Notes: generated by a model not told the origin, from the sequence alone. Positions 9,973 through 18,826 are shown, counted from the stretch's first letter. The stretch is DNA of 64,000 bases from Mycobacterium montefiorense (GCF_003112775.1 NZ_BFCH01000018.1:1044362-1108361); one strand, 5' to 3'. Numbers and translations are program-made.

Positions 9973-10611
9973 TCAGTTGGCGCCGCTACCCACGGCGACA
10001 AGCAAATTGATGATCCTGGTAATGGTGCCGGTGACCGGTCTGGCCGGCAGCGACGGGTCGATTGCCCGCTGAATACCCAGCCCGATGCCGGCGCTGAGAA
10101 ATAGGTTGCCGAGATCGTCGAGGCTATCCGCAGCGCCGGTTCCCATCAGCTGCTGCTCGGTCAGCCCTTGGTCGGCGAGCATGGACCGCAATGCGCCGAC
10201 GACCATCTGCGCGGCTTCGTTGCGTAGTGCGCTGATCATTTGGGTGAGTTCCGAATTGTGGCGGGAGAGTACGGCGAACTCCAGTTCCAGCATGGTCCAT
10301 CCCACGTCGCCGGCGGTGCGTTCCAGCCATGCGTTGACCGCATCAACCCGTTCGGATAGGTCTGTGTCCGACTTCGCGAGATCGGACATTTCGGTGAACT
10401 TCGTCTGGTGGATCGACTCCAGCACTTCCCGGCATAAGTTGGGCTTGCCCCCGAAGTTGGAGTACACCGCTCCCTTGGAGTAGCCGGCGTCATCGGCGAT
10501 GTCCTCGAGGCTGGTGGCCGCGTAACCATGGGCCAGGAACCGCTGTTTGGCAGCCTCCAGCAACTCCGCGCGGGTCTGTTCCTGGCGCTTCGCCCTGGTC
10601 AGCCGTGGCAT
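9973..10611 (-). CDS. TetR family regulator
   Basis: This 212-residue TetR-type repressor has an N-terminal helix-turn-helix at about residues 30-55 (Thr-Ser-Leu-Glu-Asp-Ile-Ala, then Tyr-Ser-Lys-Gly-Ala-Val-Tyr-Ser-Asn-Phe). The C-terminal helical part is the ligand and dimer domain. It is divergent from the SDR-patatin-monooxygenase operon, and the 95-base gap holds a perfect palindrome at 10657-10676. It probably represses that operon and itself. The inducer is unknown. Confidence 0.85.
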   Translation of the reverse strand: MPRLTRAKRQEQTRAELLEAAKQRFLAHGYAATSLEDIADDAGYSKGAVYSNFGGKPNLCREVLESIHQTKFTEMSDLAKSDTDLSERVDAVNAWLERTAGDVGWTMLELEFAVLSRHNSELTQMISALRNEAAQMVVGALRSMLADQGLTEQQLMGTGAADSLDDLGNLFLSAGIGLGIQRAIDPSLPARPVTGTITRIINLLVAVGSGAN

Positions 10612-10656
10612 GCGCCGATGATAGTTCGTGGGTGTACCCGAGGTATTGATTCAACT

Positions 10657-10676
10657 CATGGTATTCAAATACCATG
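10657..10676. promoter_or_regulatory. palindromic operator between TetR and SDR operon
   Basis: Two 9-base arms, CATGGTATT and AATACCATG, are perfectly complementary around a 2-base centre (CA). A second smaller inverted repeat, TTCAA-T-TTGAA, follows at about 10682-10692. The site lies midway between the divergent TetR and SDR genes, as expected for an autoregulated TetR operator. Regulator identity is inferred from adjacency. Confidence 0.65.
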
Positions 10677-10706
10677 GGTATTTCAATTTGAACGCAGGGA
10701 GGCGTC

Positions 10707-11552
10707 ATGGGTAGATCACGACCATCAGGCTCGGTCGACGGGGCGGTCGTCATCGTTACCGGCGGGGCACGCGGTATCGGCGCCATGACGGCCGAACTCT
10801 TCGCCGCGCACGGCGCAACGGTGTGGATCGGGGATATCGACACCCCCGATTCCCACCTCGACGTCACTGATCGGTCGTCGTGGAAGCGTCTGGTCGCGCG
10901 GGTACTGGATGCCTCAGGGCGCATCGACATTCTGGTCAACAATGCCGGGGTGATGCCGTTGGGTGCCTTCGAGGCCGAACCCGAAGCCACTACCGATCTC
11001 GTGCTCGACGTCAATGTGCGAGGCATCCTCAACGGCATGCAAGCAGCGATCCCCGCGATGATTGATCAGGGCGCCGGACACGTGGTCAATGTTGCCTCGA
11101 TGGCGGGAATGATTCCGATTCCTGGAATGGTGACCTACAACGCCAGCAAGTTCGCCGCACTGGGCGCGTCGTTGGCCGCGCGGCGGGAGTACGCCGGGAC
11201 CGGCGTGACCGTGTCTGCGGTACTGCCGTCGGCGGTGCGCACTGAACTGACTTCGGGCGTCCGCCTTGGAAGAGGAATGCCGACAGTCGATCCCGATGAC
11301 GTCGCGCGCGCAATCCTGCGCACGGTGCGAACCCGCGCCGCCCGCACCTCGGTACCGGGCTGGGTGGCTCCGATGTGGTCGGTTGTCGACGCATTTGTGC
11401 CCGAGTTTGTCGAGCAGGCGGTCCGATCCCGCATCTCCGACCGTCGCGCCCTAACCGAACTCGACGCCGGTGGGCGCTCGGCGTATCTGCAACGCCTGGA
11501 CCGCCAGACCAAAGACCATGCGGAACAATCGCATTCGGGGTCTCAGTCGTGA
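10707..11552 (+). CDS. SDR family oxidoreductase
   Basis: The 281-residue short-chain dehydrogenase has a classical cofactor motif, Thr-Gly-Gly-Ala-Arg-Gly-Ile-Gly, at about residues 18-25 and Asn-Asn-Ala-Gly in the expected position. The catalytic Ser is in Val-Ala-Ser-Met and the Tyr-X-X-X-Lys is Tyr-Asn-Ala-Ser-Lys. The ATG at 10707 follows GGGAGG. It is first in an operon with a patatin-like lipase and a Baeyer-Villiger monooxygenase. This set resembles the logic of the mycobacterial mymA region (alcohol, ketone and ester conversion), so a long-chain or cyclic alcohol or ketone substrate is plausible but not shown. Confidence 0.85.
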   Translation: MGRSRPSGSVDGAVVIVTGGARGIGAMTAELFAAHGATVWIGDIDTPDSHLDVTDRSSWKRLVARVLDASGRIDILVNNAGVMPLGAFEAEPEATTDLVLDVNVRGILNGMQAAIPAMIDQGAGHVVNVASMAGMIPIPGMVTYNASKFAALGASLAARREYAGTGVTVSAVLPSAVRTELTSGVRLGRGMPTVDPDDVARAILRTVRTRAARTSVPGWVAPMWSVVDAFVPEFVEQAVRSRISDRRALTELDAGGRSAYLQRLDRQTKDHAEQSHSGSQS

Positions 11553-12475
11553 GAACAGCTGTGGTGATCGGTTGCGGTGGAACGATCGGCGGTGCGTGGG
11601 CCATCGCCGCGCTGCATGCGCTGGCCGAGCAAACCGGAATCGATCCGCGCGACGCCGACCTTATGCAGGGCACCTCAGCAGGTGCCGAGATCATTACCAT
11701 GCTCGGCGGGGGTGCCTCGATCAGCGACTTGGTCGAGATGCAGCGCGGCGTCAGCGGCGACGAGCGTCTTCAGCGTCATATCGCGGGGACACCGGCGAGC
11801 CTGCCGCCAATTCCAATCCCTAGACCGCTCAATTGGCGTCTACTGCGCACGCATCGCGGGCTGGCCGCGGCGACCGGTATCGCCCCGACCGGCCGCGGGG
11901 ATGCCAGCTGGCTGCAACAGCTCGCCGATGACTTCGCCGGGCCGTCGGGCTGGCTACCACATCCCGACAGTCGGATGGTGGCATTCGATTACCAACGCGG
12001 CGAACGGGTTTCGTTCGGAACTTCGAGCTCGCCGCAAGTCACTGCCGGCCAGGCGCTACGCGCGTCGTGGGCTGTCCCGGGCTGGATGCCGCCGGTGACG
12101 ATCGACGGGCGGCACTTCGTGGACGGCGGGGCGGCGTCGACCGCGTCCGTCGATCTAATCGAGCCCGATGCTGTCGACGTAATTTATGTGATCGTGCCGA
12201 TGGCGTCCCAGAATGGTTGCCGGGCTTACGGTATCGGTGGATTTCTCGAGCACCATCTGCTCCGTCGAGCCATGTCGGCCGGGCTGCAGCGCGAGGTTGA
12301 CATAGTACGGGGCCGCGGCACCCAGGTCGTGGTCATCAGTCCCGACCACACCGATCTCGCGGGTCTGGGCGCGCACTTCATGCGACGTAGCCGGCGTCGC
12401 GCAGCGTTCGAATCCGCCATGCGCACCGCACCGCTTGCTGTCCGACGCGCGCTGGCCAAGAGCGAGGACAGGTGA
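11549..12475 (+). CDS. patatin-like phospholipase/esterase
   Basis: The GTG at 11549 overlaps the SDR stop by four bases and places the N-terminus at the patatin oxyanion loop (Gly-Cys-Gly-Gly-Thr-Ile-Gly-Gly). The nucleophile elbow Gly-Thr-Ser-Ala-Gly at 41-45 has Ser43, and the partner Asp192 lies in Asp-Gly-Gly. These are the Ser-Asp dyad residues of patatin-type lipid acyl hydrolases. The length of 308 residues is normal. It may hydrolyse the ester made by the next gene's Baeyer-Villiger enzyme. The longer upstream reading frame is rejected because it overlaps most of the SDR 3' end. Confidence 0.8.
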   Translation: MRTAVVIGCGGTIGGAWAIAALHALAEQTGIDPRDADLMQGTSAGAEIITMLGGGASISDLVEMQRGVSGDERLQRHIAGTPASLPPIPIPRPLNWRLLRTHRGLAAATGIAPTGRGDASWLQQLADDFAGPSGWLPHPDSRMVAFDYQRGERVSFGTSSSPQVTAGQALRASWAVPGWMPPVTIDGRHFVDGGAASTASVDLIEPDAVDVIYVIVPMASQNGCRAYGIGGFLEHHLLRRAMSAGLQREVDIVRGRGTQVVVISPDHTDLAGLGAHFMRRSRRRAAFESAMRTAPLAVRRALAKSEDR

Positions 12476-13923
12476 TGACCAGAGATCCCAGGATCGTCAT
12501 CATCGGTGCCGGGATGGCCGGTATCGCCGTCGCGTACACCTTCAAACAAGCCGGGTTCACCAACTTCACCATCCTGGAGAAGGGTTCCGACGTGGGCGGG
12601 GTCTGGCATTGGAACCGTTACCCCGGACTCACCTGCGATGTGCCGTCCCAGATCTACCAGTACGGTTTCGCTCCCAAACCGGACTGGAGTCACGTGTGGG
12701 CCGCGGGCGCGGACATCCAGCAATATCACCGTGACGTCGTCGACCGATTCGGGCTGGACGCGCATCTGCGACTGAACACCGAAGTCGTCACTGCTCGCTA
12801 CGACGGTGGCACGTGGACGGTGGCCACCGCCGGCGGGGACGACCTGGAGGCAGACTTCGTCGTGTGCGCGACTGGTGTCCTGCACCATCCGAACATTCCC
12901 GACATCCCGGGTCGCGACTCGTTTACCGGACCGGTGGTCCACACCGCACGATGGGATCCCGACCTGCCGACCGCTGGCCGGCGGATCGCGGTCATTGGCA
13001 CCGGATCGACTGGGGTACAAGTAGTTTCGGCATTGCAGCCCACGGCCCAATCGCTCACCCACTTTGCTCGCTCCGCTCAGTGGATCTTGTGGGCGCCGAT
13101 GGGGCTGCGGCAACCTCGGTCGCTGGCCCGGGCGTTGCGCCGCTGGCCACGGTTGCTGGACCTCACGTTTGCCCGGTTGCAGTGGGCGTCGGGAATCCTC
13201 GCCGACATCGTGACCAAGCCATCGTGGCGGCGCAGCCTGGCGCAAGCCTATGCGCGCGCGAGTCTTCATATCCAGATCCGCGATCCGCGACTACGCGCAC
13301 AGCTCACCCCAGACTACGAACCATTGTGCAAGCGGCAAGTCGTATCGGGCACCTACTACCGCGCCATCGCGGCACGCAATGCACGCTTGGTCACCGAACC
13401 GATCACCGAGATCACACCTACCGGTGTCCGCACCTGCGACGGCGAGCACCACGACGTCGATATGATCTTGCTGGCCACCGGCTTTCACCCGCACAACTAC
13501 ATGCGGCCGATGTCGATCGTCGGCCGCGACGGGATCACCCTCGACGACGCGTGGCTGAAGGGTCCTCGTGCCTACCGGATGACCGCGATTCCCGGATTCC
13601 CGAATCTGTTCACCGTGCTGGGGCCGAACTCGCCGACCGGGTCCATTCCGCTGCAGTACGCCGCGGAATTGACCGTGCGCTATATCATCAAGTGGCTCAA
13701 CAAGTTCCGCGACGACGACGTCAGCGAAGTCGAAGTCACCCAGCAAGCCACCGACGAATTCAACGCCGCGGTTGCGGACGCCATGGGTCCGACGGTGTGG
13801 AACACCGGTTGCAATTCCTGGTATTTCACGGACGACGGGGCCATCGATCTGTGGCCATTTAACCGCACCACCCTCACCCAGATGTTGACAGAGCCCGAGC
13901 CGGCACACTACTGGATCACCTGA
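12472..13923 (+). CDS. Baeyer-Villiger type flavin monooxygenase
   Basis: A two-dinucleotide-fold monooxygenase of about 483 residues. The FAD motif Gly-Ala-Gly-Met-Ala-Gly is at residues 12-17 and the NADPH motif Gly-Thr-Gly-Ser-Thr-Gly is near 180. Between them, from residue 151, is the Baeyer-Villiger signature Phe-Thr-Gly-Pro-Val-Val-His-Thr-Ala-Arg-Trp (FxGxxxHxxxW). It should insert oxygen next to a ketone using NADPH and O2. The start is GTG 12472 or ATG 12475, both overlapping the patatin stop. As the third gene of the operon it probably forms an oxidation-then-hydrolysis route with the SDR and patatin. Confidence 0.85.
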   Translation: MMTRDPRIVIIGAGMAGIAVAYTFKQAGFTNFTILEKGSDVGGVWHWNRYPGLTCDVPSQIYQYGFAPKPDWSHVWAAGADIQQYHRDVVDRFGLDAHLRLNTEVVTARYDGGTWTVATAGGDDLEADFVVCATGVLHHPNIPDIPGRDSFTGPVVHTARWDPDLPTAGRRIAVIGTGSTGVQVVSALQPTAQSLTHFARSAQWILWAPMGLRQPRSLARALRRWPRLLDLTFARLQWASGILADIVTKPSWRRSLAQAYARASLHIQIRDPRLRAQLTPDYEPLCKRQVVSGTYYRAIAARNARLVTEPITEITPTGVRTCDGEHHDVDMILLATGFHPHNYMRPMSIVGRDGITLDDAWLKGPRAYRMTAIPGFPNLFTVLGPNSPTGSIPLQYAAELTVRYIIKWLNKFRDDDVSEVEVTQQATDEFNAAVADAMGPTVWNTGCNSWYFTDDGAIDLWPFNRTTLTQMLTEPEPAHYWIT

Positions 13924-14095
13924 CACCGGCAACGGCGGCAGATCGCAAAGCCATGGAGCTATAATCGATTCCGCCGCGCTCCTCTGCCAATGCGGTCGGC
14001 GCCAAACCATGAACAACACCGACGGGGGAGTACCGCGCCCGACTCGGCCGTCTGACTTGTACTGTCGCCCAAGTGAATCACAGCTAACAGGCTTT

Positions 14096-14123
14096 TTTGT
14101 GGAGCCACAAAGCTGCTTTGTGG
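14096..14123. promoter_or_regulatory. triple TTTGTGG/CCACAAA operator before LysR gene
   Basis: Three alternating copies of one heptamer lie just before the LysR start: TTTGTGG at 14096-14102, CCACAAA at 14105-14111 and TTTGTGG at 14117-14123. The last two form a perfect 9-base inverted repeat around one base (14105-14123). This suits a cooperative autoregulatory binding site. The bound protein is inferred to be the adjacent LysR regulator. Confidence 0.6.
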
Positions 14124-14134
14124 TTGGATGAGCA

Positions 14135-15076
14135 ATGACATTGAGCTCGCGCATGCCCGAACTGTCCGCCCTCGAAGTCTTCTTGATGGTGGCTAACACT
14201 GGCAGCCTGGGTGCCGCGGGACGAGAACTCGGGCTGACCCAGCAAGCAGTGTCAGCCCGACTTACCTCGATGGAGGCGCAGACCGGTGTGCGGCTGACGA
14301 TCCGCACTGTGCGGGGGACGCGGCTGACCCCAGCGGGAGTCGTGGTAGCGCAGTGGGCAGACCGATTGCTCGAGGTCGCCGGCCAGATCGATGCCGGGCT
14401 GGCTTCGCTGCGCAGCGAGAGCCGGAGCAAGTTGAAAGTGGCTGCGAGCCTGACGATCGCCGAACAGTTGATGCCGCGCTGGCTGGTGTCGATGCAAGCA
14501 GCTGCCAACCGACGTGGCCGCACTGCACCGGACATCATCCTTAATGCCACCAATAGCGAGCAAGTGATAGCGACGGTGCGCGACGGTAGCGCGGATCTCG
14601 GATTCATCGAACGCCCCGGTGCGTTGTCGGGGTTGCGTAGTCGGATCGTTGCGCACGACGAGCTCGTGGTGGTTGTGGCTGCCGATCATAAATGGTCCCG
14701 TCGGTCTAAAGGTGTGAGCGCATCCGAGCTTGGCCGGACAGCACTGGTTGCTCGCGAGCCGGGATCAGGAACACGTGATTCGCTGACTGTTGCGCTGCGC
14801 AGTGCGCTGGGAACCGATTTCGTGCAAGCCTCTCCGACACTGGAACTGTCTTCAGCAGCGGCGGTACGCGCGGCGGTGCTCGCTGGTGCAGGGCCCGCGG
14901 TGACCAGCAGGCTGGCGGTGGCTGACGATCTGGCCGGGGGACGTCTTCGTGCGGTACATGTGCCGGATTTGAACCTTCGCCGCGCATTGCGCGCCATCTG
15001 GATAGGCGGACAAACACCGCCAGCCGGCGCAGTCCGAGACCTGCTAAGTCATATCGGTAGCAGCGGCTCGGCGTGA
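14135..15076 (+). CDS. LysR family transcriptional regulator
   Basis: This 313-residue regulator has the N-terminal LysR winged helix (about residues 10-70, with Leu-Gly-Ala-Ala-Gly-Arg-Glu-Leu and Gln-Gln-Ala-Val-Ser-Ala-Arg) and a C-terminal periplasmic-binding-like effector domain. The ATG at 14135 is 11 bases after the triple repeat, so binding there would block or control its own transcription. The gene is tail-to-tail with the next FAD oxidoreductase. The upstream monooxygenase operon is on the same strand about 210 bases away, so the target could be itself or elsewhere. Confidence 0.85.
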   Translation: MTLSSRMPELSALEVFLMVANTGSLGAAGRELGLTQQAVSARLTSMEAQTGVRLTIRTVRGTRLTPAGVVVAQWADRLLEVAGQIDAGLASLRSESRSKLKVAASLTIAEQLMPRWLVSMQAAANRRGRTAPDIILNATNSEQVIATVRDGSADLGFIERPGALSGLRSRIVAHDELVVVVAADHKWSRRSKGVSASELGRTALVAREPGSGTRDSLTVALRSALGTDFVQASPTLELSSAAAVRAAVLAGAGPAVTSRLAVADDLAGGRLRAVHVPDLNLRRALRAIWIGGQTPPAGAVRDLLSHIGSSGSA

Positions 15077-15105
15077 TTCGTCCGATCATCGCGATATGGG
15101 CGTTG

Positions 15106-16143
15106 CTATGTTCCGTAGCGAAGCCACAGCGGCAATCCCGTCTCGAGTCGCTGCATGAACTTATGCAGCCCCACCCGGTATTGGCGACCTCCCAACGGAT
15201 CAATCGAACACTCAGGGAACGCAATACCGATCCCAAATAGCCCGGGCGCCAGTATCCCGTTGGTTGGGTCATATTGCAGTGGTCCCCACTGGGGCGTCAG
15301 CGGGAGATGTCTGCGTTCAAACCCGACGGTGTAGACGACGTGGTCGCACGTCTGAAGGATCTCGTCGAATTCCAGATGATTGACCGAATATGTCTCGAGC
15401 CGTTGCGGGCAGGTTCCGTCGATATTGTCCCGCGCCCATTGCGCGGCTTGGCCCTTCAGCCCAGTGTCGTCATACATGGTCCACTCATCGAGGCACACCG
15501 CATATTTCAGCGGGTTGAGGTAGAAGTTGATGACTTTTTTCGCTGGGGTGTTGAGCAGATTCGGCAGGGCAGTCATCGCCGAGTGTGAGGAGCCGAATAC
15601 CGCGACCGTGGCACCCTCTAGCGGCAGCTGCGCGAGCTTCGCCGGGTCGAGTGCTGTCTCGAACGAAATCTCATTGAGTCCATCGTAAGGCAGCTTTTTG
15701 GGGACCGAGCCGACCGCAAGAACGACATTTTTCGACATAGTCACCTCGCGTTGTGTGGTTACGGTCCACTGCCTTTCGGTTAGTGCCAGCTCGGCCGCGA
15801 TCGTGCGGAATGTGTGCACTCGTTGACCTAGGTGCCGCGTGATCCACCGCAGGGGTTCGGCGACAACCCCGAGCGGGCACGTCTGCTGCGGGTCGAATCT
15901 GTTCAGTTCGAAAGACGCTGATTTCGTGAAGCGAAACGACTCTGAGGCCGTGAGGAATTCGTGGAATAGCCCGACGCAGGTGTTACTCGGGACAGCGCCC
16001 CACTTGGCGCCGAAGTCTCCCACCGCGAATTCGGGGTCAATCCATGCGATTTCCTCACCGGCGATGCCGTGATCAAGTAGCCGGCCTACCGTCGCGATAC
16101 CGGCCGGCCCTGCTCCGATCACCGTCCAGCTGTACTGAGTCAT
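15106..16143 (-). CDS. FAD/NAD(P)-binding oxidoreductase
   Basis: The 345-residue protein has an N-terminal FAD motif Gly-Ala-Gly-Pro-Ala-Gly at about residues 10-15 and a second Rossmann-like segment near 180 (Ala-Val-Phe-Gly-Ser-Ser-His-Ser-Ala). It resembles stand-alone pyridine nucleotide-disulfide type flavoproteins found near secondary-metabolite genes. No CxxxxC redox disulfide is visible, so it is not a classical reductase. A hydroxylase or oxidase role is possible. The ATG at 16143 is clear. No co-transcribed neighbour is evident. Confidence 0.65.
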   Translation of the reverse strand: MTQYSWTVIGAGPAGIATVGRLLDHGIAGEEIAWIDPEFAVGDFGAKWGAVPSNTCVGLFHEFLTASESFRFTKSASFELNRFDPQQTCPLGVVAEPLRWITRHLGQRVHTFRTIAAELALTERQWTVTTQREVTMSKNVVLAVGSVPKKLPYDGLNEISFETALDPAKLAQLPLEGATVAVFGSSHSAMTALPNLLNTPAKKVINFYLNPLKYAVCLDEWTMYDDTGLKGQAAQWARDNIDGTCPQRLETYSVNHLEFDEILQTCDHVVYTVGFERRHLPLTPQWGPLQYDPTNGILAPGLFGIGIAFPECSIDPLGGRQYRVGLHKFMQRLETGLPLWLRYGT

Positions 16144-16632
16144 TTTCTACCTTCCAGGTGTGGGTCTCTCGGCGAGCTAACGCCTGTGCGGACGACGCAG
16201 TAGTGATTGCCGGCCGTTGGATTCGATACTTGACCAAGCCGGGCGGTCCGCTGTAGAGCCGCTGTCCTTGTCAGCTCACGAACACACCTTGTGACCACGG
16301 ATGCGTTAGTCCCTTACAGTTCGAAGACTGCTCCCATGCGGGCCGGTCGCTCAGTGAGCTCGCGGAAAGCCTTGGGGCAGTTGAGTGAACGTGGCGATGC
16401 TTACTGGTAACCCGCCATATTCGACCTCGACGTATTCCTCCCGACACGAGCTGTCGCATCGGCCGAGATGCGGCAGGGGAGTGGTGCTGGTTGCCTGCGT
16501 GACTATGACAGGTCGGCCGGGCGCCCTGGCACCGCTCCGCGACATGATCCGTTTGCTGTCGCGTGACTTCGCCGCGATCGCCTAGACGTACATCATTGGG
16601 AAAGGCCCGTCGCCTCGTGTCATCCTTCAGAA
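16144..16632. other. gene-poor stretch
   Basis: About 490 bases between the FAD oxidoreductase and a broken DUF1330-like gene. Short open frames exist on both strands (for example 16385-16585 plus) but none has a convincing ribosome site or recognisable domain. It may be part of the decayed segment that continues to 17092. Confidence 0.5.
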
Positions 16633-16910
16633 GTGGAGCAGACGTTCTATGTGTTTCTGCGGGCACCCCGGGGATGGAGCAGGCGTTAATCGCCTACGAA
16701 GATGCGGTCCTCACACTGGTAAACGAGCACGACGGGAAGGTCGTTCATCGAGCCTGGACCGACGGCGCCGACGGCAGGCCGCTGGAGATTCAACTGTTCG
16801 AGTGGGCCTCCGAAGAAGCGATGGACGGTTACATGTCTGACCCGCGTCGCATCGCACTGGCCGCGGACCGCGAGCAAGCGATCGCGCGGACCGAGATCAC
16901 TCGGTGCTGA
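16633..16910 (+). pseudogene. DUF1330-like small protein, frameshifted
   Basis: A dimeric alpha-beta-barrel protein resembling DUF1330/EthD-type proteins begins at GTG 16633. It is readable for about 13 residues and then breaks at a C4G4 run near 16664-16671. Losing one G from that run explains the shift: the next frame continues with Met-Glu-Gln-Ala-Leu-Ile-Ala-Tyr-Glu-Asp and runs to a TGA at 16908. The C-terminus is also abruptly short after Arg-Thr-Glu-Ile. The 3' end abuts a headless monooxygenase fragment, so both ends appear damaged. No promoter or strong ribosome site is visible. Confidence 0.6.
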
Positions 16911-17092
16911 CCATGTCTCGGTGCATCGAGCGACCGAATGTGTTCCTGCTGTTGGTCGAATGGGAGCGCCTTGAAGACCGCACCATCGGCTTCCGAGGCT
17001 CATCTGACTATCAGCGATGGCGGGAGCTGCTCCATTGCTTTTACGAACCCTTTCCTGTCGTCGAGCATTTCGAGCAGATAGAGCACCTGTGA
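16904..17092 (+). pseudogene. antibiotic biosynthesis monooxygenase domain, 5' truncated
   Basis: This 62-residue frame matches only the C-terminal part of an ABM-domain protein: Phe-Leu-Leu-Leu-Val-Glu-Trp, a Glu-Asp-Arg-Thr-Ile-Gly-Phe-Arg-Gly-Ser motif and the ending Val-Val-Glu-His-Phe-Glu. Family members carry another 40-50 residues at the N-terminus, which are missing here. The GTG at 16904 lies inside the end of the preceding DUF1330-like gene, suggesting that a deletion joined the two. It is unlikely to be a working enzyme. Confidence 0.6.
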
Positions 17093-17253
17093 AGTGAACG
17101 CTCACATCGAGAGGCTTCTCCGATGATTCATCAACCGTTTTAGGCAGCGCGCGAACCCTCCGGCCGCTGTGATCACAGCGCGCCTCTCGTGACCCAGGTG
17201 CCTGAGATGGCCTGGCCGCCTCGGATGGGGGTCGCTGCGGCTACGGTTGTCTG

Positions 17254-17547
17254 ATGTCGATCGTTGAAGTCCGCTCGCAAATCGACCTAATCGATGAGCA
17301 AATCGTCAAGCTCCTGGCGGCCCGCCAAAAGCTCGTCAAAGAAGCCGCGCGCTACAAGAGTGACGAACACGCGGTGCGAGCACCTGATCGCCGTGCCACC
17401 ATGATGGCGCGCCGGCGCGAATGGGCGATCACGGAAGGCGTGTCCCCAGACGTAGTGGGTCGCGTATACGAAGCGATGATCGACTCTTTCATCGATCTCG
17501 AACTTCAAGAACACGCGAGAATCACCGAAACGAGTCCGGACGGCTGA
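17254..17547 (+). CDS. AroQ-type chorismate mutase-like protein
   Basis: A 97-residue all-helical AroQ-fold protein. Arg7, Arg24 and Lys35 match the substrate-binding Arg11, Arg28 and Lys39 of the E. coli chorismate mutase domain. The loop Val-Arg-Ala-Pro-Asp-Arg is more like PchB-type isochorismate-pyruvate lyases, so either chorismate to prephenate or isochorismate to salicylate is possible. No signal peptide is present, so it is intracellular. It stands alone among decayed genes; no aromatic or siderophore gene is adjacent. The ATG at 17254 has no strong ribosome site. Confidence 0.75.
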   Translation: MSIVEVRSQIDLIDEQIVKLLAARQKLVKEAARYKSDEHAVRAPDRRATMMARRREWAITEGVSPDVVGRVYEAMIDSFIDLELQEHARITETSPDG

Positions 17548-18136
17548 TTGTGGCCGCCAGCACAGGAATCGCGTGACCGCCAGATCCGGAAGTCAACCGT
17601 CGGGGACAGGAAAACGGCGAGCTTAAGTTGACATAATGTCGCTTATCGGTACAAAACCAATGCGAAACCAAGCGACGAGTTTGCGTTTAGGTGCAAGGAT
17701 TCGCACCTCTTGAGCGATGACGACGTTTAGGTGCGCTGACATGCGCCCCCACCTGCCATCGGCCGACAGGCATGGCCAGACGAGGGATGCTTGATGCCGT
17801 GGTTTGCTCAGGCCCGCCTGTCGAGTCCGAGACGGCCAATACCCCGCCCATCCCGGACAGCCCCCCGGAAACGTCACAGTGACGAATCGCTCTGTTCCGC
17901 TGGGTCATTGACCATTCGCCATGCGACATCCAGTTCAACGCTTTCGCTGCCGCTCGACTTCTGAACGACTGGTACTGACGACACGCTCCAAATTTATGGA
18001 TAGCCACACACGGCAGGTTCGCCCCGATCCGACCGTGCAGCACTATCTGAGCGCCCGGATCTCGGCGGTGCGTTTAGTGGCGGTCGGCAGCGAGATCTGC
18101 GGGCCCCGCGTTGACAGCGCGGGCCGCGTCTCGAAG
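17548..18136. other. gene-free stretch with short repeats
   Basis: About 590 bases with no supportable gene. It contains an 11-base direct repeat, CGTTTAGGTGC, at 17684-17694 and 17724-17734, an inverted repeat AGGTGC...GCACCT at 17689-17708, and the palindrome CGTCACAGTGACG at 17872-17884. The last also occurs at two other places in the window. Confidence 0.5.
17872..17884. repeat. 13-base palindrome CGTCACAGTGACG, copy 1
   Basis: A perfect inverted repeat (6-base arms around A). Identical copies occur at 23536-23548 and 30969-30981, all outside intact coding frames. It may be a regulator site; the protein is unknown. Confidence 0.45.
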
Positions 18137-18826
18137 CTAGCTGAATGAGTCTTGCTCGACAATGTCTGAATTGCACGCCGATCTCGGCGGGAGGGCTTGG
18201 TCTGGCCCGCGGAGCGCGGGCATGGCCCGAAACGTGGCATCGGCGAACTTGGCGATGCGAGCGGGTGGGTAATTGGCTGGATCGTCGAGTACGAGACGCC
18301 CAGCGTCCCACGTCAGCGCGAAGAGGGCCCGGGCCGTCATCTCAATATCAACTGATTCGAGCCGATCGTCGGGGACCGCGGATCGCACGAACGCTGCAAG
18401 CGCGGCGATGTAGGCGCGCCTGCCGGCTTCGACGCGGTGACGGAATGCTGGCGTACTGCTGTCCACGAGCATGAAGACGGCGCGCCAGCGTTCTGGAGTC
18501 GATTGCACGGCGTCGAGGAACTTTGTCAGACTCTCGACTACCGCCGCCGCGGCACCGTCTGACCCGATCCGCGGGAAGGCGTCGGCCATCTGCAGGAGGG
18601 CGCCGGCCTCCTCCCGGTCGAGCAGTGCGCGCAACATCTGGCCGGAGTCCTCGAAGAGGCCATAGACGACTGGGCGGCTGACGCCCGCCTCACGCGCCAC
18701 CGCGTCGATCGACACCTTGTGTACACCGTGTTCGACGATGATGCGCAGCCCGGCGTCGAGCAGTTGCTCACGCCGTTCGCCGGGTGCCATGCGCGGCGCA
18801 TACGCGCGGTTTCGAGACGTTGTCAC
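18137..18826 (-). CDS. TetR family regulator
   Basis: The regulator has a TetR helix-turn-helix (Val-Ser-Ile-Asp-Ala-Val-Ala-Arg-Glu-Ala-Gly-Val then Val-Val-Tyr-Gly-Leu-Phe) and a C-terminal TetR domain, about 229 residues from the chosen GTG at 18826. A later ATG at 18790 would trim 12 residues but still keep the whole domain. It is divergent from a flavin monooxygenase-led operon, with overlapping palindromes between them at 18890-18919. It is the likely repressor of that operon. Confidence 0.8.
   Translation of the reverse strand: MTTSRNRAYAPRMAPGERREQLLDAGLRIIVEHGVHKVSIDAVAREAGVSRPVVYGLFEDSGQMLRALLDREEAGALLQMADAFPRIGSDGAAAAVVESLTKFLDAVQSTPERWRAVFMLVDSSTPAFRHRVEAGRRAYIAALAAFVRSAVPDDRLESVDIEMTARALFALTWDAGRLVLDDPANYPPARIAKFADATFRAMPALRGPDQALPPRSACNSDIVEQDSFS

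Noticed and set aside
11375..11548. 58-codon N-terminal extension of the patatin-like gene
   Set aside because: It overlaps the SDR coding region and lacks family-like sequence; the four-base-overlap GTG at 11549 is typical for coupled genes.
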